This document shows positions 8,176 to 16,505 of a stretch of 44,210 nt of DNA, in pieces. Source of the DNA: Nitrosomonadales bacterium (GTDB lineage Bacteria; Pseudomonadota; Gammaproteobacteria; Burkholderiales; Methylophilaceae). Position 1 is the stretch's first letter; every line of letters begins with the position of its first letter. The DNA is taken from contig JAOMCC010000005.1 in the NCBI GenBank assembly GCA_028344855.1, positions 1-44,210 on the forward strand. Direction: 5' to 3'. Below the pieces are notes generated by a model. It was given only the letters and a program-made list of their open reading frames with translations, was not told where the DNA came from and did no database searches. The position numbers and the translations under genes were made by a program.

Positions 8176-9354
8176 ATGAGTCTTTTTTTAAATCCAAAGG
8201 TAATAACCTTAGCAGCATTATCATCACTTGCTCCTTTCGCAATTGATACATATCTTCCTGCATTTCATATTATTAGTAAAGATTTATTTACCACTCCTGA
8301 AGGTATTCAGCAAAGTTTAACTTTTTACCTTTTACCTTATACAGTAATGCTTTTATTCCATGGCCCAATATCTGATGCTATTGGCCGAATAAAAACTCTT
8401 CAATGGGGATTAATGTTATTTTTTATTGCTTCTTTAGGATGTGTATTTTCAACAACTATCGAATCATTATGGTTCTTTAGAGCTCTACAGGGTATTGGGG
8501 GGGGAGCTGGAAGTGTTGTTGCTAGGGCAATGGTAAGAGATATATATCATGGAGCTGAGGCCCAGAGAGTTATGGCTACTGTTCAAATATTATTTGGAAT
8601 TGCACCAGCCATTGCGCCAATGATTGGTGGACTTCTTTTAGGATTTCATTGGCAAGCTATATTTATTTTTCTTGCTGTTTATGCAGGAATAGCAATATTG
8701 ATGGGTTCTACAATCCTGTCCGAAACTGTAAAAAAATCAATGCGAGTACCTTTTTCAATTATGGGAGCTATTGGTAGATACAAAACTTTATTATTGAATA
8801 AAGAGTTTTTATTATTAATTGTTTCTGTTTCATCAAATTTTGCAGCTTTTTTTATATATGTTTTGGCTAGCCCTATATTTTTAATCGACCATCTTGGATT
8901 TACACCTCAACAGTTCGGGTATTTATTCATACCAACTGTTTCAGGAATGATGTTTGGATCATTAATAGTAAAAAAAGCTGCAGGCGTTATTGATTCCAAA
9001 TTAGTTCTAAGATTTGGTTATTATTGGATGTTTGCAATATCTTTAATTAACTTATTGTTTTGTTATTTTATGCCAAATAATGCGCCTATTAATATCGGTT
9101 TTATTGCTTTATATAATATTGGTATGGCTTCCGCTATGCCAATTATCTCAATTGCAGCTTTAGATTGTTTTCCTAAGATTAGAGGTACAGCTGCATCAGG
9201 TCAAGCTTTTATGCAGATGTTATTTTCTTCAGTTGTAGCAGGACTCCTTGTGCCTATTCTTTGGTTTTCTACTTTTGGATTATCGTTAGGATTATTTTTA
9301 TTGATTAGTTTCGGTTTCTTTACAATAAGAAAAACTCGACTATGGAATGTGTAA
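8176..9354 (+). CDS. Major facilitator superfamily exporter, Bcr/CflA family
   Basis: This is a membrane protein with about 12 hydrophobic segments across 392 residues. The first loop carries the MFS motif GPISDAIGR, and helix 4 carries FRALQGIGGGAGSVVARAMV followed by RDIY, which is the signature of the Bcr/CflA drug-H+ antiporters. The N-terminal LAALSSLAPFAIDTYLPAF is also characteristic of that group, where a conserved aspartate lies in helix 1. The substrate cannot be told from sequence. It follows pqqE by 21 bases on the same strand and may be cotranscribed, but I know of no role for this family in PQQ export. It ends convergently, 5 bases from the end of the ferredoxin reductase gene. 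Confidence 0.85.
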   Translation: MSLFLNPKVITLAALSSLAPFAIDTYLPAFHIISKDLFTTPEGIQQSLTFYLLPYTVMLLFHGPISDAIGRIKTLQWGLMLFFIASLGCVFSTTIESLWFFRALQGIGGGAGSVVARAMVRDIYHGAEAQRVMATVQILFGIAPAIAPMIGGLLLGFHWQAIFIFLAVYAGIAILMGSTILSETVKKSMRVPFSIMGAIGRYKTLLLNKEFLLLIVSVSSNFAAFFIYVLASPIFLIDHLGFTPQQFGYLFIPTVSGMMFGSLIVKKAAGVIDSKLVLRFGYYWMFAISLINLLFCYFMPNNAPINIGFIALYNIGMASAMPIISIAALDCFPKIRGTAASGQAFMQMLFSSVVAGLLVPILWFSTFGLSLGLFLLISFGFFTIRKTRLWNV

Positions 9355-9359
9355 TTAAT

Positions 9360-10115
9360 TTACCAGTATTTTTCTATTGTTATATTACCAGGGTTGCTTC
9401 GTCGATTAATTTCTAGACCTTTATTTTTTAAATTATTAATTGTTTCTTTTATCATATCTGGATTACCACATATCATGAATTGAGAAGTTTTAGATATTTT
9501 GATTTTAGTAGTAGTTTCAAATATACCATTTTCAATTGCGTTTGGTATTCTTGTATTTAAACACCCATCGATTTTTTCTCTTGTAACAGATTTGATGTAA
9601 TGAAATTTTTGTGGATATTTATTTTTAAATTTAGCTATTTGATCTAAATAGGTTAATTCTTCTTTATTTCTCACTCCATGAATTAAGATAACTTTTTTAA
9701 ATCTATTCCAAGGAGCATCTGTTTTTAATAACGAAATAAATACACCTGAACCAGTTCCTGTAGCCAATAACCATAAGTTATCACCTTTTGGAATCTCGCT
9801 CATAACAAAATAACCAAAAGCATTATTATTAACCAATATGTTATCGCCAGATTTAAGTTCGCTTAGTTTTGGTGTGAGTTTTCCATCAGGTATTTTAACG
9901 TAAACGATTTCTAAGAAATTATCTGAAGGAGCACTAACATAAGAGTAAGGCCTGCTAATAATTTCATTATTTATTTCTAGCGCTATTCTAGTAAATTGAC
10001 CTGAGATATATGGATTTACTCTAGCAGCAATTTTAATTGATGCTAATGAGTCAGTCCAATTTTTATGTTCCAGAACCTTACCTTCAATCCAATTACTTTT
10101 TGAAATAGGCTGCAT
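9360..10115 (-). CDS. fpr: Ferredoxin--NADP(+) reductase
   Basis: A 251-residue flavoprotein matching the bacterial Fpr subfamily. FAD binding is shown by RPYSYVSAP near residue 54. NADP binding is shown by LWLLATGTGSGVFISLL near residue 113 and by MICGNPDMIKE. The C-terminus NPGNITIEKYW ends in the aromatic-terminated tail typical of E. coli Fpr. The enzyme moves electrons between NADPH and ferredoxin or flavodoxin. It lies 55 bases downstream of a 7Fe ferredoxin gene, itself downstream of the sulfate assimilation genes on the same strand. From that position I infer that it helps reduce the ferredoxin used by the CysI sulfite reductase, since no cysJ flavoprotein is present. Confidence 0.93.
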   Translation of the reverse strand: MQPISKSNWIEGKVLEHKNWTDSLASIKIAARVNPYISGQFTRIALEINNEIISRPYSYVSAPSDNFLEIVYVKIPDGKLTPKLSELKSGDNILVNNNAFGYFVMSEIPKGDNLWLLATGTGSGVFISLLKTDAPWNRFKKVILIHGVRNKEELTYLDQIAKFKNKYPQKFHYIKSVTREKIDGCLNTRIPNAIENGIFETTTKIKISKTSQFMICGNPDMIKETINNLKNKGLEINRRSNPGNITIEKYW

Positions 10116-10170
10116 ATATTAATTATAGAAATACATAGGAATTATAAAGCTGTTAATAGCATTAATAAAT

Positions 10171-10497
10171 TTATTCTTCTACCAGTAACTTACGTTTATC
10201 TGTTTCTTTACTATATTTATCTGCATCTGGGAGCGGATCTTTTCGTGCAGTAATTATTGGCCAAACTTTTGCTAGTTTTGCATTAATTTCTATAAATTCT
10301 TGTTGGTCCTCTGGAACATCGTCTTCAGCATAAATTGCTTCAACTGGACATTCTGCAACGCATAAAGTGCAGTCAATACATTCTTCGGGATCAATTGCAA
10401 GAAAATTAGGTCCTTCCACAAAACAGTCAACTGGGCATACATCTACACAATCAGTGTATTTACATTGAATACAAGATTCAGTTACAACATAAGTCAT
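10171..10497 (-). CDS. fdxA: Seven-iron ferredoxin (FdxA, Azotobacter ferredoxin I type)
   Basis: A 108-residue ferredoxin with one [3Fe-4S] and one [4Fe-4S] cluster expected. The cysteine pattern is in [17 protein letters not shown] and in [15 protein letters not shown], and the rest ([40 protein letters not shown]) follows Azotobacter FdI closely over its whole length. It carries one or two low-potential electrons in the cytoplasm. The gene starts 34 bases after cysN and is followed by fpr on the same strand. This places an NADPH-to-ferredoxin pair directly behind a sulfite reductase operon that lacks cysJ. An AAAGG sequence lies ahead of the start codon. Confidence 0.95.
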   Translation of the reverse strand: MTYVVTESCIQCKYTDCVDVCPVDCFVEGPNFLAIDPEECIDCTLCVAECPVEAIYAEDDVPEDQQEFIEINAKLAKVWPIITARKDPLPDADKYSKETDKRKLLVEE

Positions 10498-10531
10498 TTT
10501 TACTTTACCTTTTATTTAATAATATTTTAAG

Positions 10532-11833
10532 TTATTTTTCTTTCTTATCCAATAATTCAATCATGCCTGCTCCAACTGTATGAAATGAAGTTTCATCAAT
10601 TACAATAAAGGAACCAGTGCCTCTATTTTCAAAATAGTTATCAACAATTAGTGGTTGGGCTAATTTAAAAGAGATACTTGCAATATCGTTTGTTTTAAGT
10701 TCATTTTGTACCTCTTCATGCTCAAGCGTCTCAATATTAATTTTATAATTAATATTAGTTATTTTGGCCTTAGAGGTTCTAGTCGTATGCATCAATAGGT
10801 ATGTTCTATTTATAGAAAGTGGATTTTCAGAAAGCCAACAGACTGTTGCTGTAAAATTTTTAATAGCATTGATTGGATCATCGTGATGGACTAACATATC
10901 ACCTCTGGATATATCAATCTCATCTTTTAATAGAACAGTAATTGATTGTTCAGATATAGCTTCATTAATATTCTTCTCACCAATTTTAATCTCTTTTATT
11001 AAGGACTCATTGCCAGATGGTAAAACTTTAACTTTATCATTTACTTTTAGAAACCCAGATTCAATCCGACCCATAAAGGCACGAAAGTCATGGAGTTTTT
11101 GATTTGCTGATTCTCTTGGTCGACATACGTATTGAATAGGAAATCTAAATGATGACTCTTTAAAATCATTAGTTGTATCAAGATTATCCAGTAATTCTAA
11201 AAGAGTCAATCCTTTGTACCAACCCATTGAATTACCTCTGTCAACAATCATATCCCCTTTTAATGCAGAGATTGGAAGGAATTTTATATCTGTTTTAGTA
11301 TTTTTAGGAAAAATATTTTTTTCAAATTTTTTATAATTTTCACAGATAGAATTATATTTCAATTCGTCGAAATTAATTAAATCCATTTTATTTATTGCCA
11401 CAATAATATGTTTGATGCCAAGTAATTTAGCTATATAAGTATGTCTTTTTGTTTGGGTTAAAATTCCTTTTCTGGAATCTATTAGTATTATTGCAAGTTG
11501 TGCAGTTGATGCACCTGTAACCATATTCCTAGTATATTGTTCATGACCAGGCGCATCAGCAATAATATATTTTCGATTACCGGTACTAAAATATCGATAA
11601 GCTACATCAATAGTAATTCCTTGTTCTCTCTCTGCTTGAAGCCCATCAGTTATTAATGACAAGTCAATTTCTGTCATTCCCTTTTTCTTTGATGTATTTT
11701 CAATTTGAGCTAATGTATCAGTTAAAATAGTTTTTGTATCAAATAAAAGTCTTCCTATAACAGTACTTTTCCCATCATCAACACTTCCACAAGTCATGAA
11801 TCTAAGAACAGTATCATTTATATTTTTTTTCAT
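10532..11833 (-). CDS. cysN: Sulfate adenylyltransferase subunit 1 (GTPase)
   Basis: CysN is the GTPase subunit of ATP sulfurylase; it couples GTP hydrolysis to formation of adenosine 5'-phosphosulfate by CysD. I chose the ATG at 11833, which gives MKKNINDTVLRFMTCGSVDD as the start; it is separated from the cysD stop by one base. The frame is open further upstream into cysD, but those residues have no family match. Motifs: P-loop GSVDDGKST, switch II DAPGHEQYTRNM, NKMD for guanine, and later EF-Tu-like beta-barrel domains with CRPRESANQKLHDFRAF. At 433 residues it is a stand-alone CysN with no fused CysC kinase domain. No APS kinase gene is seen in the window. Confidence 0.95.
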   Translation of the reverse strand: MKKNINDTVLRFMTCGSVDDGKSTVIGRLLFDTKTILTDTLAQIENTSKKKGMTEIDLSLITDGLQAEREQGITIDVAYRYFSTGNRKYIIADAPGHEQYTRNMVTGASTAQLAIILIDSRKGILTQTKRHTYIAKLLGIKHIIVAINKMDLINFDELKYNSICENYKKFEKNIFPKNTKTDIKFLPISALKGDMIVDRGNSMGWYKGLTLLELLDNLDTTNDFKESSFRFPIQYVCRPRESANQKLHDFRAFMGRIESGFLKVNDKVKVLPSGNESLIKEIKIGEKNINEAISEQSITVLLKDEIDISRGDMLVHHDDPINAIKNFTATVCWLSENPLSINRTYLLMHTTRTSKAKITNINYKINIETLEHEEVQNELKTNDIASISFKLAQPLIVDNYFENRGTGSFIVIDETSFHTVGAGMIELLDKKEK

Positions 11834-11834
11834 T

Positions 11835-12737
11835 TTAGAAATACCCTTCTTTTTTTCTTTGCTCCATTGAAGCCTCAGATACTTGATCATCTAGTCTTGT
11901 TTCACCTCTTTCTGAAATTGAAGTAGATGCTGTTTCTAATATTATTTTCTCTACTGTATCTGCATTACTTTCAACAGGTGCAGTGCAGGTTATATCGCCA
12001 ACAGTACGAAATCTGACTGTAATATTTTCAATAATTTCATTAGATTTTGCAGGTGTCACATTTGTTATTGGTACAATTGTATTGTTTCTTCTGACTATTT
12101 CTCTTTTATGTGCAAAATATATATTAGGTAGCGAAAGATTTTCTCTTTCAATATATTGCCATACATCCATCTCCGTCCAATTAGAAATTGGAAACGCCCT
12201 AATATTCTCTTCATTATGAACTTTAGCGTTATATATATCCCAAAGTTCAGGCCTTTGATTTTTTGGATCCCATTGTCCAAACTCATCACGAAAACTCATG
12301 ATTCGTTCTTTTGCTCTAGCTTTTTCTTCATCTCTTCTTGCTCCCCCAATACAGCAATCAAATTTGTTTTCTGAAATAGCTTCAAGTAATGTTATTGATT
12401 GATACTTATTTCTTGGCTCATCATCAGTTTTTAAAACGACAGAGCCTTTTTTCATTGATTCTTCAAGCGAAGCAACAATAAGCCTTTCACCAAGCTCATT
12501 CACTTTTTCATCTCTAAAATTAATCACTTCTGGGTAATTGTGTCCGGTATCAATGTGCATTAAGGGGAATGGAAATCTACCAGGTCTGAAAGCTTTTTCA
12601 GCAATTCTTAATAGACAAAGCGAATCTTTTCCTCCAGAGAAAAGTAAAACAGGATTACTGCATTGTCCCGCAACCTCCCTCATAATATGTATCGCTTCGG
12701 ATTCCAACCAATCTAGATGAGTTAATAATTTTTTCAT
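11835..12737 (-). CDS. cysD: Sulfate adenylyltransferase subunit 2
   Basis: CysD is the catalytic subunit of ATP sulfurylase and converts sulfate and ATP to APS and pyrophosphate. The PP-loop pyrophosphatase motif LLFSGGKDSLCLL is at residue 31 or so. Other family segments are FPLMHIDTGHNYPEVINFRD, CCIGGARRDEEKARAKERI and FPISNWTEMDVWQYI. The end ERGETRLDDQVSEASMEQRK matches the usual C-terminus (RxDD, SxxxME..KK). At 300 residues its length is normal. Its start overlaps the cysH stop by one base (TAATG) and its stop is one base from the cysN ATG, so cysH-cysD-cysN are translationally coupled. Confidence 0.96.
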   Translation of the reverse strand: MKKLLTHLDWLESEAIHIMREVAGQCSNPVLLFSGGKDSLCLLRIAEKAFRPGRFPFPLMHIDTGHNYPEVINFRDEKVNELGERLIVASLEESMKKGSVVLKTDDEPRNKYQSITLLEAISENKFDCCIGGARRDEEKARAKERIMSFRDEFGQWDPKNQRPELWDIYNAKVHNEENIRAFPISNWTEMDVWQYIERENLSLPNIYFAHKREIVRRNNTIVPITNVTPAKSNEIIENITVRFRTVGDITCTAPVESNADTVEKIILETASTSISERGETRLDDQVSEASMEQRKKEGYF

Positions 12738-13363
12738 TATTTATCACCTTGATTATGAAGACCGCATTCTCTTTTTTCATCAACTTTTGTTGGGTCAAAA
12801 TAGTCAAATTCATTTTCTAGATTATTTTCATCCATATAATCCTCTAGTTCCAAATCTGACCAATAGTAAAAAGGGCTTATTTTTAATAATCCTTCATTTG
12901 ATTCACTTACAATATCTATATTATCCCTAAATTTTGTCTGTCCTTTTCTTAAGTTAGTAATCCATAAATCAGGCTTTATTTCTTTCATCGCTCTTTTAAA
13001 AGGTTCTAGTTTTACTTGCTCTGTGAATTCTTTATGTTTTGGGTCGCTAATTTCTGGAATTTGACCCATAAAAACTTCTCTGTGTGCAGATGTATGAATA
13101 GGAATATAGAGTTTTAGGTTTAAATTAAAGGATGAAATAATCTTTTCAGCATAAACATATGTAGCTTTAGTGTTATATCCAGAATCACACCATAAAACTT
13201 TAATATCTGATTTTTCTTTTACACATAAATGAATTATTGCAGCTTCATAAGGACGAAAATTTGTCGTTAAAATAGGGTTTGTACTATTTTCTAGTGCCCA
13301 TCTAATAATTTCTGAAGGCCTTCTATCTCTTAATTCTTTATTAATAATTGTTAGATTTTTCAT
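12737..13363 (-). CDS. cysH: Phosphoadenylyl-sulfate (PAPS) reductase
   Basis: CysH reduces activated sulfate to sulfite with electrons from thioredoxin or glutaredoxin. The start of the PP-loop-like fold is altered as usual for the family, the segment VLWCDSGYNTKATYVYAEKI corresponds to the conserved VDTGYLFPETY region, and the C-terminal RECGLH carries the catalytic cysteine. The paired cysteines that bind a [4Fe-4S] cluster in APS reductases (CC...CxxC) are absent, which points to a PAPS-using enzyme and thus to an APS kinase gene elsewhere. At 208 residues it is short compared with E. coli CysH (about 244). It sits between the DUF934 gene and cysD. Confidence 0.88.
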   Translation of the reverse strand: MKNLTIINKELRDRRPSEIIRWALENSTNPILTTNFRPYEAAIIHLCVKEKSDIKVLWCDSGYNTKATYVYAEKIISSFNLNLKLYIPIHTSAHREVFMGQIPEISDPKHKEFTEQVKLEPFKRAMKEIKPDLWITNLRKGQTKFRDNIDIVSESNEGLLKISPFYYWSDLELEDYMDENNLENEFDYFDPTKVDEKRECGLHNQGDK

Positions 13364-13371
13364 GATAAATT

Positions 13372-13974
13372 TTATCGTTTAATACGTTTCCAAACTGGAT
13401 CTAAAATATCAAATGCTCCTTGGTAAGGCTCAGTAAAGTCATCAAGACTTTTTATTGCATCGTTTGGATCTCGATCCTTTCTAATTAAATAACTTGTGAA
13501 TCCAGAGCGCTTGAGAAAATATATCTGATCTTTTAAAACATCTCCAAGTGCTCTTAATTCATTTCTAAATTTATATTTATTTCTTAATTGATTACCAATG
13601 GAGAAAATTCTTCCATCTGAGAACTTTTCAACATATATTGCAATTAAAGGAAAATTGTTTAAATCACCTAAGACTTCTATAAATTTATGAATTTCTTCAT
13701 GTGTTGAAAACCATATTCCAATTTCTTTATTTAAAAATCTTTTGTTTAGTTTTTCTTGATGATAACGAAAAACTTTTAAAGGAAGTAAAATTTTACCAGT
13801 TTCTGGATATTTAGTTTTAATTACTTGATCATCTGTAGGATAGTCTTCTCCTGATAATTTAAATGCTACTACTTTTCCAGCTTGCATTTTAATTTTTTGT
13901 TCTATTTTTGGTAATTCAACAGTAATCCACTCATCATTAACAATATTTTTATTTTTTATTAATTGTGATTTCAT
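13372..13974 (-). CDS. DUF934 family protein associated with CysI
   Basis: A 200-residue soluble protein whose gene overlaps the cysI stop by four bases (ATGA). DUF934 proteins are found almost exclusively next to proteobacterial cysI genes that lack cysJ, and are often labelled as probable sulfite reduction oxidoreductases; a direct biochemical role is not established to my knowledge. Segments seen include VVAFKLSGEDYPTD, LPLKVFRYHQE, IYVEKFSDGRIFSIGNQLR, LRALGDVLKDQIYFLKRSGF and the tail EPYQGAFDILDPVWKRIKR. There are no cysteine clusters or obvious nucleotide-binding motifs, so a cofactor-binding claim cannot be made from the sequence. Confidence 0.85.
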   Translation of the reverse strand: MKSQLIKNKNIVNDEWITVELPKIEQKIKMQAGKVVAFKLSGEDYPTDDQVIKTKYPETGKILLPLKVFRYHQEKLNKRFLNKEIGIWFSTHEEIHKFIEVLGDLNNFPLIAIYVEKFSDGRIFSIGNQLRNKYKFRNELRALGDVLKDQIYFLKRSGFTSYLIRKDRDPNDAIKSLDDFTEPYQGAFDILDPVWKRIKR

Positions 13975-15628
13975 TCAGTGGCCTCTGAATTTTGGTAAAC
14001 ATATTTTTTAAAAGGATCAAGACCTATTCGAGAAACACAGTCTATAAATATTTCCTCCTCATTTCTGTTATTTAAATAGACTTCAATAATTTTTTTAATA
14101 ACAATAGGCATTTCTTTGGCAGAAAAGGAGGGACCAATTACTTTTCCTATGCTGGCAAAGTTTCCTTGATTGCCTCCAATAGTTACTTGATACCACTCAC
14201 TTCCATCTTTATCTACGCCTAATATACCAATATGACCAACATGATGATGACCACAAGCATTCATACATCCTGATATATTTAGATTTACATCTCCAATATC
14301 ATGCAAATAATCTATATCTTCAAAAAGATCCTGAATCGATTGAGCTATTGGAATACTTTTAGCATTTGCTAAGGAACAGAAGTCACCTCCTGGGCAGCAT
14401 ATAATGTCTGTTAAAAGTCCAATATTTGGGGTAACTAGATGATACTTTTTAGCTTTAATCCATAATTCATGAAGTTTATCTTCTTGAACATCAGCTAAGA
14501 TCAAATTCTGTTCATGAGATACTCTAATTTCACTAAAGCTATATTCCTCAGATAAATTTGCAACGGCTCTCATTTGAGAAGAGGAAGCATCACCAGGAGG
14601 GTTTCCGGTCTCTTTTAAAGAAAAAATAACAGACCGGTACCCTTTCTTTTTATGAGGATTGGTACATTTAGAAACCCATTGATTAAAAGATTTATCTTTT
14701 TCATGACTCTTTAAACTATCTTTTTTAATTTTTTTATAATCAGGTTCTGAAAAATATTTTTTTATTCGATTTAACTCTTCAGAATTAATAGTATTTGGAC
14801 CGTCTTTTATATATTTCCATTCCTCATCAACAAGTTTTTTAAATTCTTCAATCCCAAGAGATTTTACTAAAATTTTTATACGTGCTTTATAGATATTATC
14901 TCTTCGACCATAAAGATTATAAACTCTTAATATTGCCTCACAATAAGTTAGGATATGCTTCCATTCAAGTTCATTTTTTATAACGGATCCAATTACTGGT
15001 GTTCGGCCTAAACCACCACCAACCCAAATTTTAGTAACGATTTCATTATTTTTATTCTTAAAAAATTCTAGGCCGATATCGTGACATTGGACTAGAGCCC
15101 TATCTTTTTTTGAGCCAGTTATTGCAATCTTAAACTTCCTTGGAAGTAGGGCAAATTCTGGATGAAAAGAACTCCATTGCCTTAAAATTTCTGCAATATG
15201 CCTTGGGTCTATAATTTCATCATAAGTAACTCCTGCAAATTGATCCGTAGTTATATTTCTAATACAGTTTCCTGAAGTTTGAATAGCATGCATTTCAACT
15301 TTAGCTAATTCTTTTAAAATATTTGGAGTTTCTTCTAGTTTTGGCCAATTAAATTGAATATTTTGTCTTGTACTAAAGTGACCATAACCTCTGTCATATT
15401 TATCAGCAATATCAGCTAATTTAAATAATTGATTGGATGAAAGAAGTCCATAAGGTATCGCAACTCTTAACATAGGTGCATGACGTTGAATGTAAAGACC
15501 ATTCTGAAGTCGAAGCGGTCTAAATTCTTCATCAGATAAATCTTTTTTAAGTAACGATCTAGTTGATTTTGGTATTGATTTACTCTTTCATCAACTATTT
15601 TTTTATCAATGTGATCATATTTGTACAT
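13971..15628 (-). CDS. cysI: Sulfite reductase hemoprotein beta-component, reading frame broken once near the N-terminus
   Basis: CysI carries siroheme coupled to a [4Fe-4S] cluster and reduces sulfite to sulfide. The cluster cysteines are visible in CCPGGDFC and SGCMNACGHHH. The gene is in two frames. An ATG at 15628, preceded by AAAGG, encodes 29 residues starting MYKYDHIDKKIVDERVNQYQ and ending in YLKK; that frame then stops at 15467-15469. The rest of the protein, from DLSDEEFRPLRLQNGLYIQR on, is in the -1 frame, continuous to the stop at 13971. Both parts match the usual betaproteobacterial CysI N-terminus when joined, giving 552 residues. The join falls at AAAAAAG (15542-15548), a known -1 slippery heptamer. 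The cause may be a one-base deletion in an A-run, a sequencing error, or programmed or slippage-based frameshifting. Confidence 0.9.
15542..15548 (-). other. A AAA AAG heptamer at the cysI frame change
   Basis: Read on the minus strand, the zero-frame codons are TTA AAA AAG. This is the same heptamer that drives -1 frameshifting in E. coli dnaX. A slip of one base back makes the next codon GAT and continues as DLSDEEF, exactly the conserved CysI sequence. Five bases downstream a modest hairpin can be drawn: TCT and GAAG (within 15524-15536) against CTTC and AGA about 17 bases further on. I see no Shine-Dalgarno-like stimulator upstream. The match of motif, phase and position is seen directly; its use by the cell is unproven. 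Confidence 0.6.
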
Positions 15629-15643
15629 ATTGAACCTTTTTTA

Positions 15644-16411
15644 TCACTTAATTAGCTGAATGCCAACAATTAATAAAACGATAGCCAAAATAAAACGTAA
15701 CCATTTCTCATCAATTTTTGCACTCAAATTACTTCCTAATGAAATTCCTGGTATTGAACCTACTAATAATGAAAGTAATAAATAACTATTTACTGTCCCT
15801 AGATTTAAATGACCTAATCCGGCAAATAATGTTAAAGGAACTGCATGGGCAATATCAGTTCCAATGACTTTTTTTATACTCAGAGAAGGGTAAAGTAAAA
15901 TTAAAGCTGTAACACCCAGCGCTCCTGCTCCAACAGATGTTAATGTAACTAATACACCTAATAATAAACCTAATAGTATAGTTAGAATAGTTGTATTTTT
16001 TTCATTCTTAATAATTTTTTGCCTAGATTTTTTTAAAATAAATGGTTGTAAAATGACTGCAAAGGCAGTGAGTACTAATGCAATTCCTAAGAAAAAATTA
16101 ATGATTTCTACATTTTCAAAAGCATATAAATCAATCCCTTTTAAATAGAAAGTTGTAAAGAATGAAGCAGGAATACTTCCTAGCATTAAATTTTTAACAA
16201 TCTTCCATTCAATATTATTTAAACGTGAATGAGAAATAACTCCAGCAGATTTGGTAATTGCTGCGTAAAGTAGATCTGTACCAATTGCTACAGCTGTTGG
16301 AAATTTAAATAATAAAACAAGAAGAGGGGTCATTAATGACCCGCCTCCAACACCTGTCAACCCTACCAGGAGACCAACAACAAAACCAGAAAATACAAAC
16401 TCAAAATTCAT
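15644..16411 (-). CDS. TSUP-family membrane transporter (TauE/SafE, former DUF81)
   Basis: A 255-residue integral membrane protein with about eight hydrophobic segments arranged as two similar halves. The first half starts VVGLLVGLTGVGGGSLMTPL and the second carries LLGVLVTLTSVGAGALGVTA; these repeated glycine-rich segments are the hallmark of the TSUP family, whose members move sulfite, sulfonates, sulfate or other sulfur compounds. The gene ends 15 bases before cysI and is divergent from cysB, so it is the first gene of the sulfur assimilation unit. No sulfate ABC transporter or SulP permease lies nearby, so an uptake role for sulfate is a reasonable inference; efflux of excess sulfite is the alternative. 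Confidence 0.87.
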   Translation of the reverse strand: MNFEFVFSGFVVGLLVGLTGVGGGSLMTPLLVLLFKFPTAVAIGTDLLYAAITKSAGVISHSRLNNIEWKIVKNLMLGSIPASFFTTFYLKGIDLYAFENVEIINFFLGIALVLTAFAVILQPFILKKSRQKIIKNEKNTTILTILLGLLLGVLVTLTSVGAGALGVTALILLYPSLSIKKVIGTDIAHAVPLTLFAGLGHLNLGTVNSYLLLSLLVGSIPGISLGSNLSAKIDEKWLRFILAIVLLIVGIQLIK

Positions 16412-16505
16412 AAGATAAAACTTTAATTTAATTGGAGTGAAATATAGCAGATTTTGATATACTATTTTAATAATAAATATTTCTATTAATATAACTTTTG
16501 AATAT
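16412..16505. promoter_or_regulatory. Divergent control region between the sulfur assimilation unit and cysB
   Basis: This 94-base, very A+T-rich region must hold the start signals for the minus-strand sulfur operon and the plus-strand cysB gene. A TATATT sequence lies on the minus strand about 40 bases before the transporter ATG, and TTGATA at 16456-16461 is a possible -35 element for cysB. CysB-type regulators usually bind next to such starts, but their sites are poorly conserved and I cannot point to one. Confidence 0.4.

Noticed and set aside
11834-11890. N-terminal extension of CysN into cysD
   Set aside because: The extra 19 residues overlap the cysD 3' end and have no counterpart in the family; the ATG one base after the cysD stop is better.
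13971-15473. Treating cysI as a complete gene starting at the internal ATG at 15473
   Set aside because: The upstream bases encode the conserved CysI N-terminus in two frames, so a start at 15473 would remove about 52 conserved residues.
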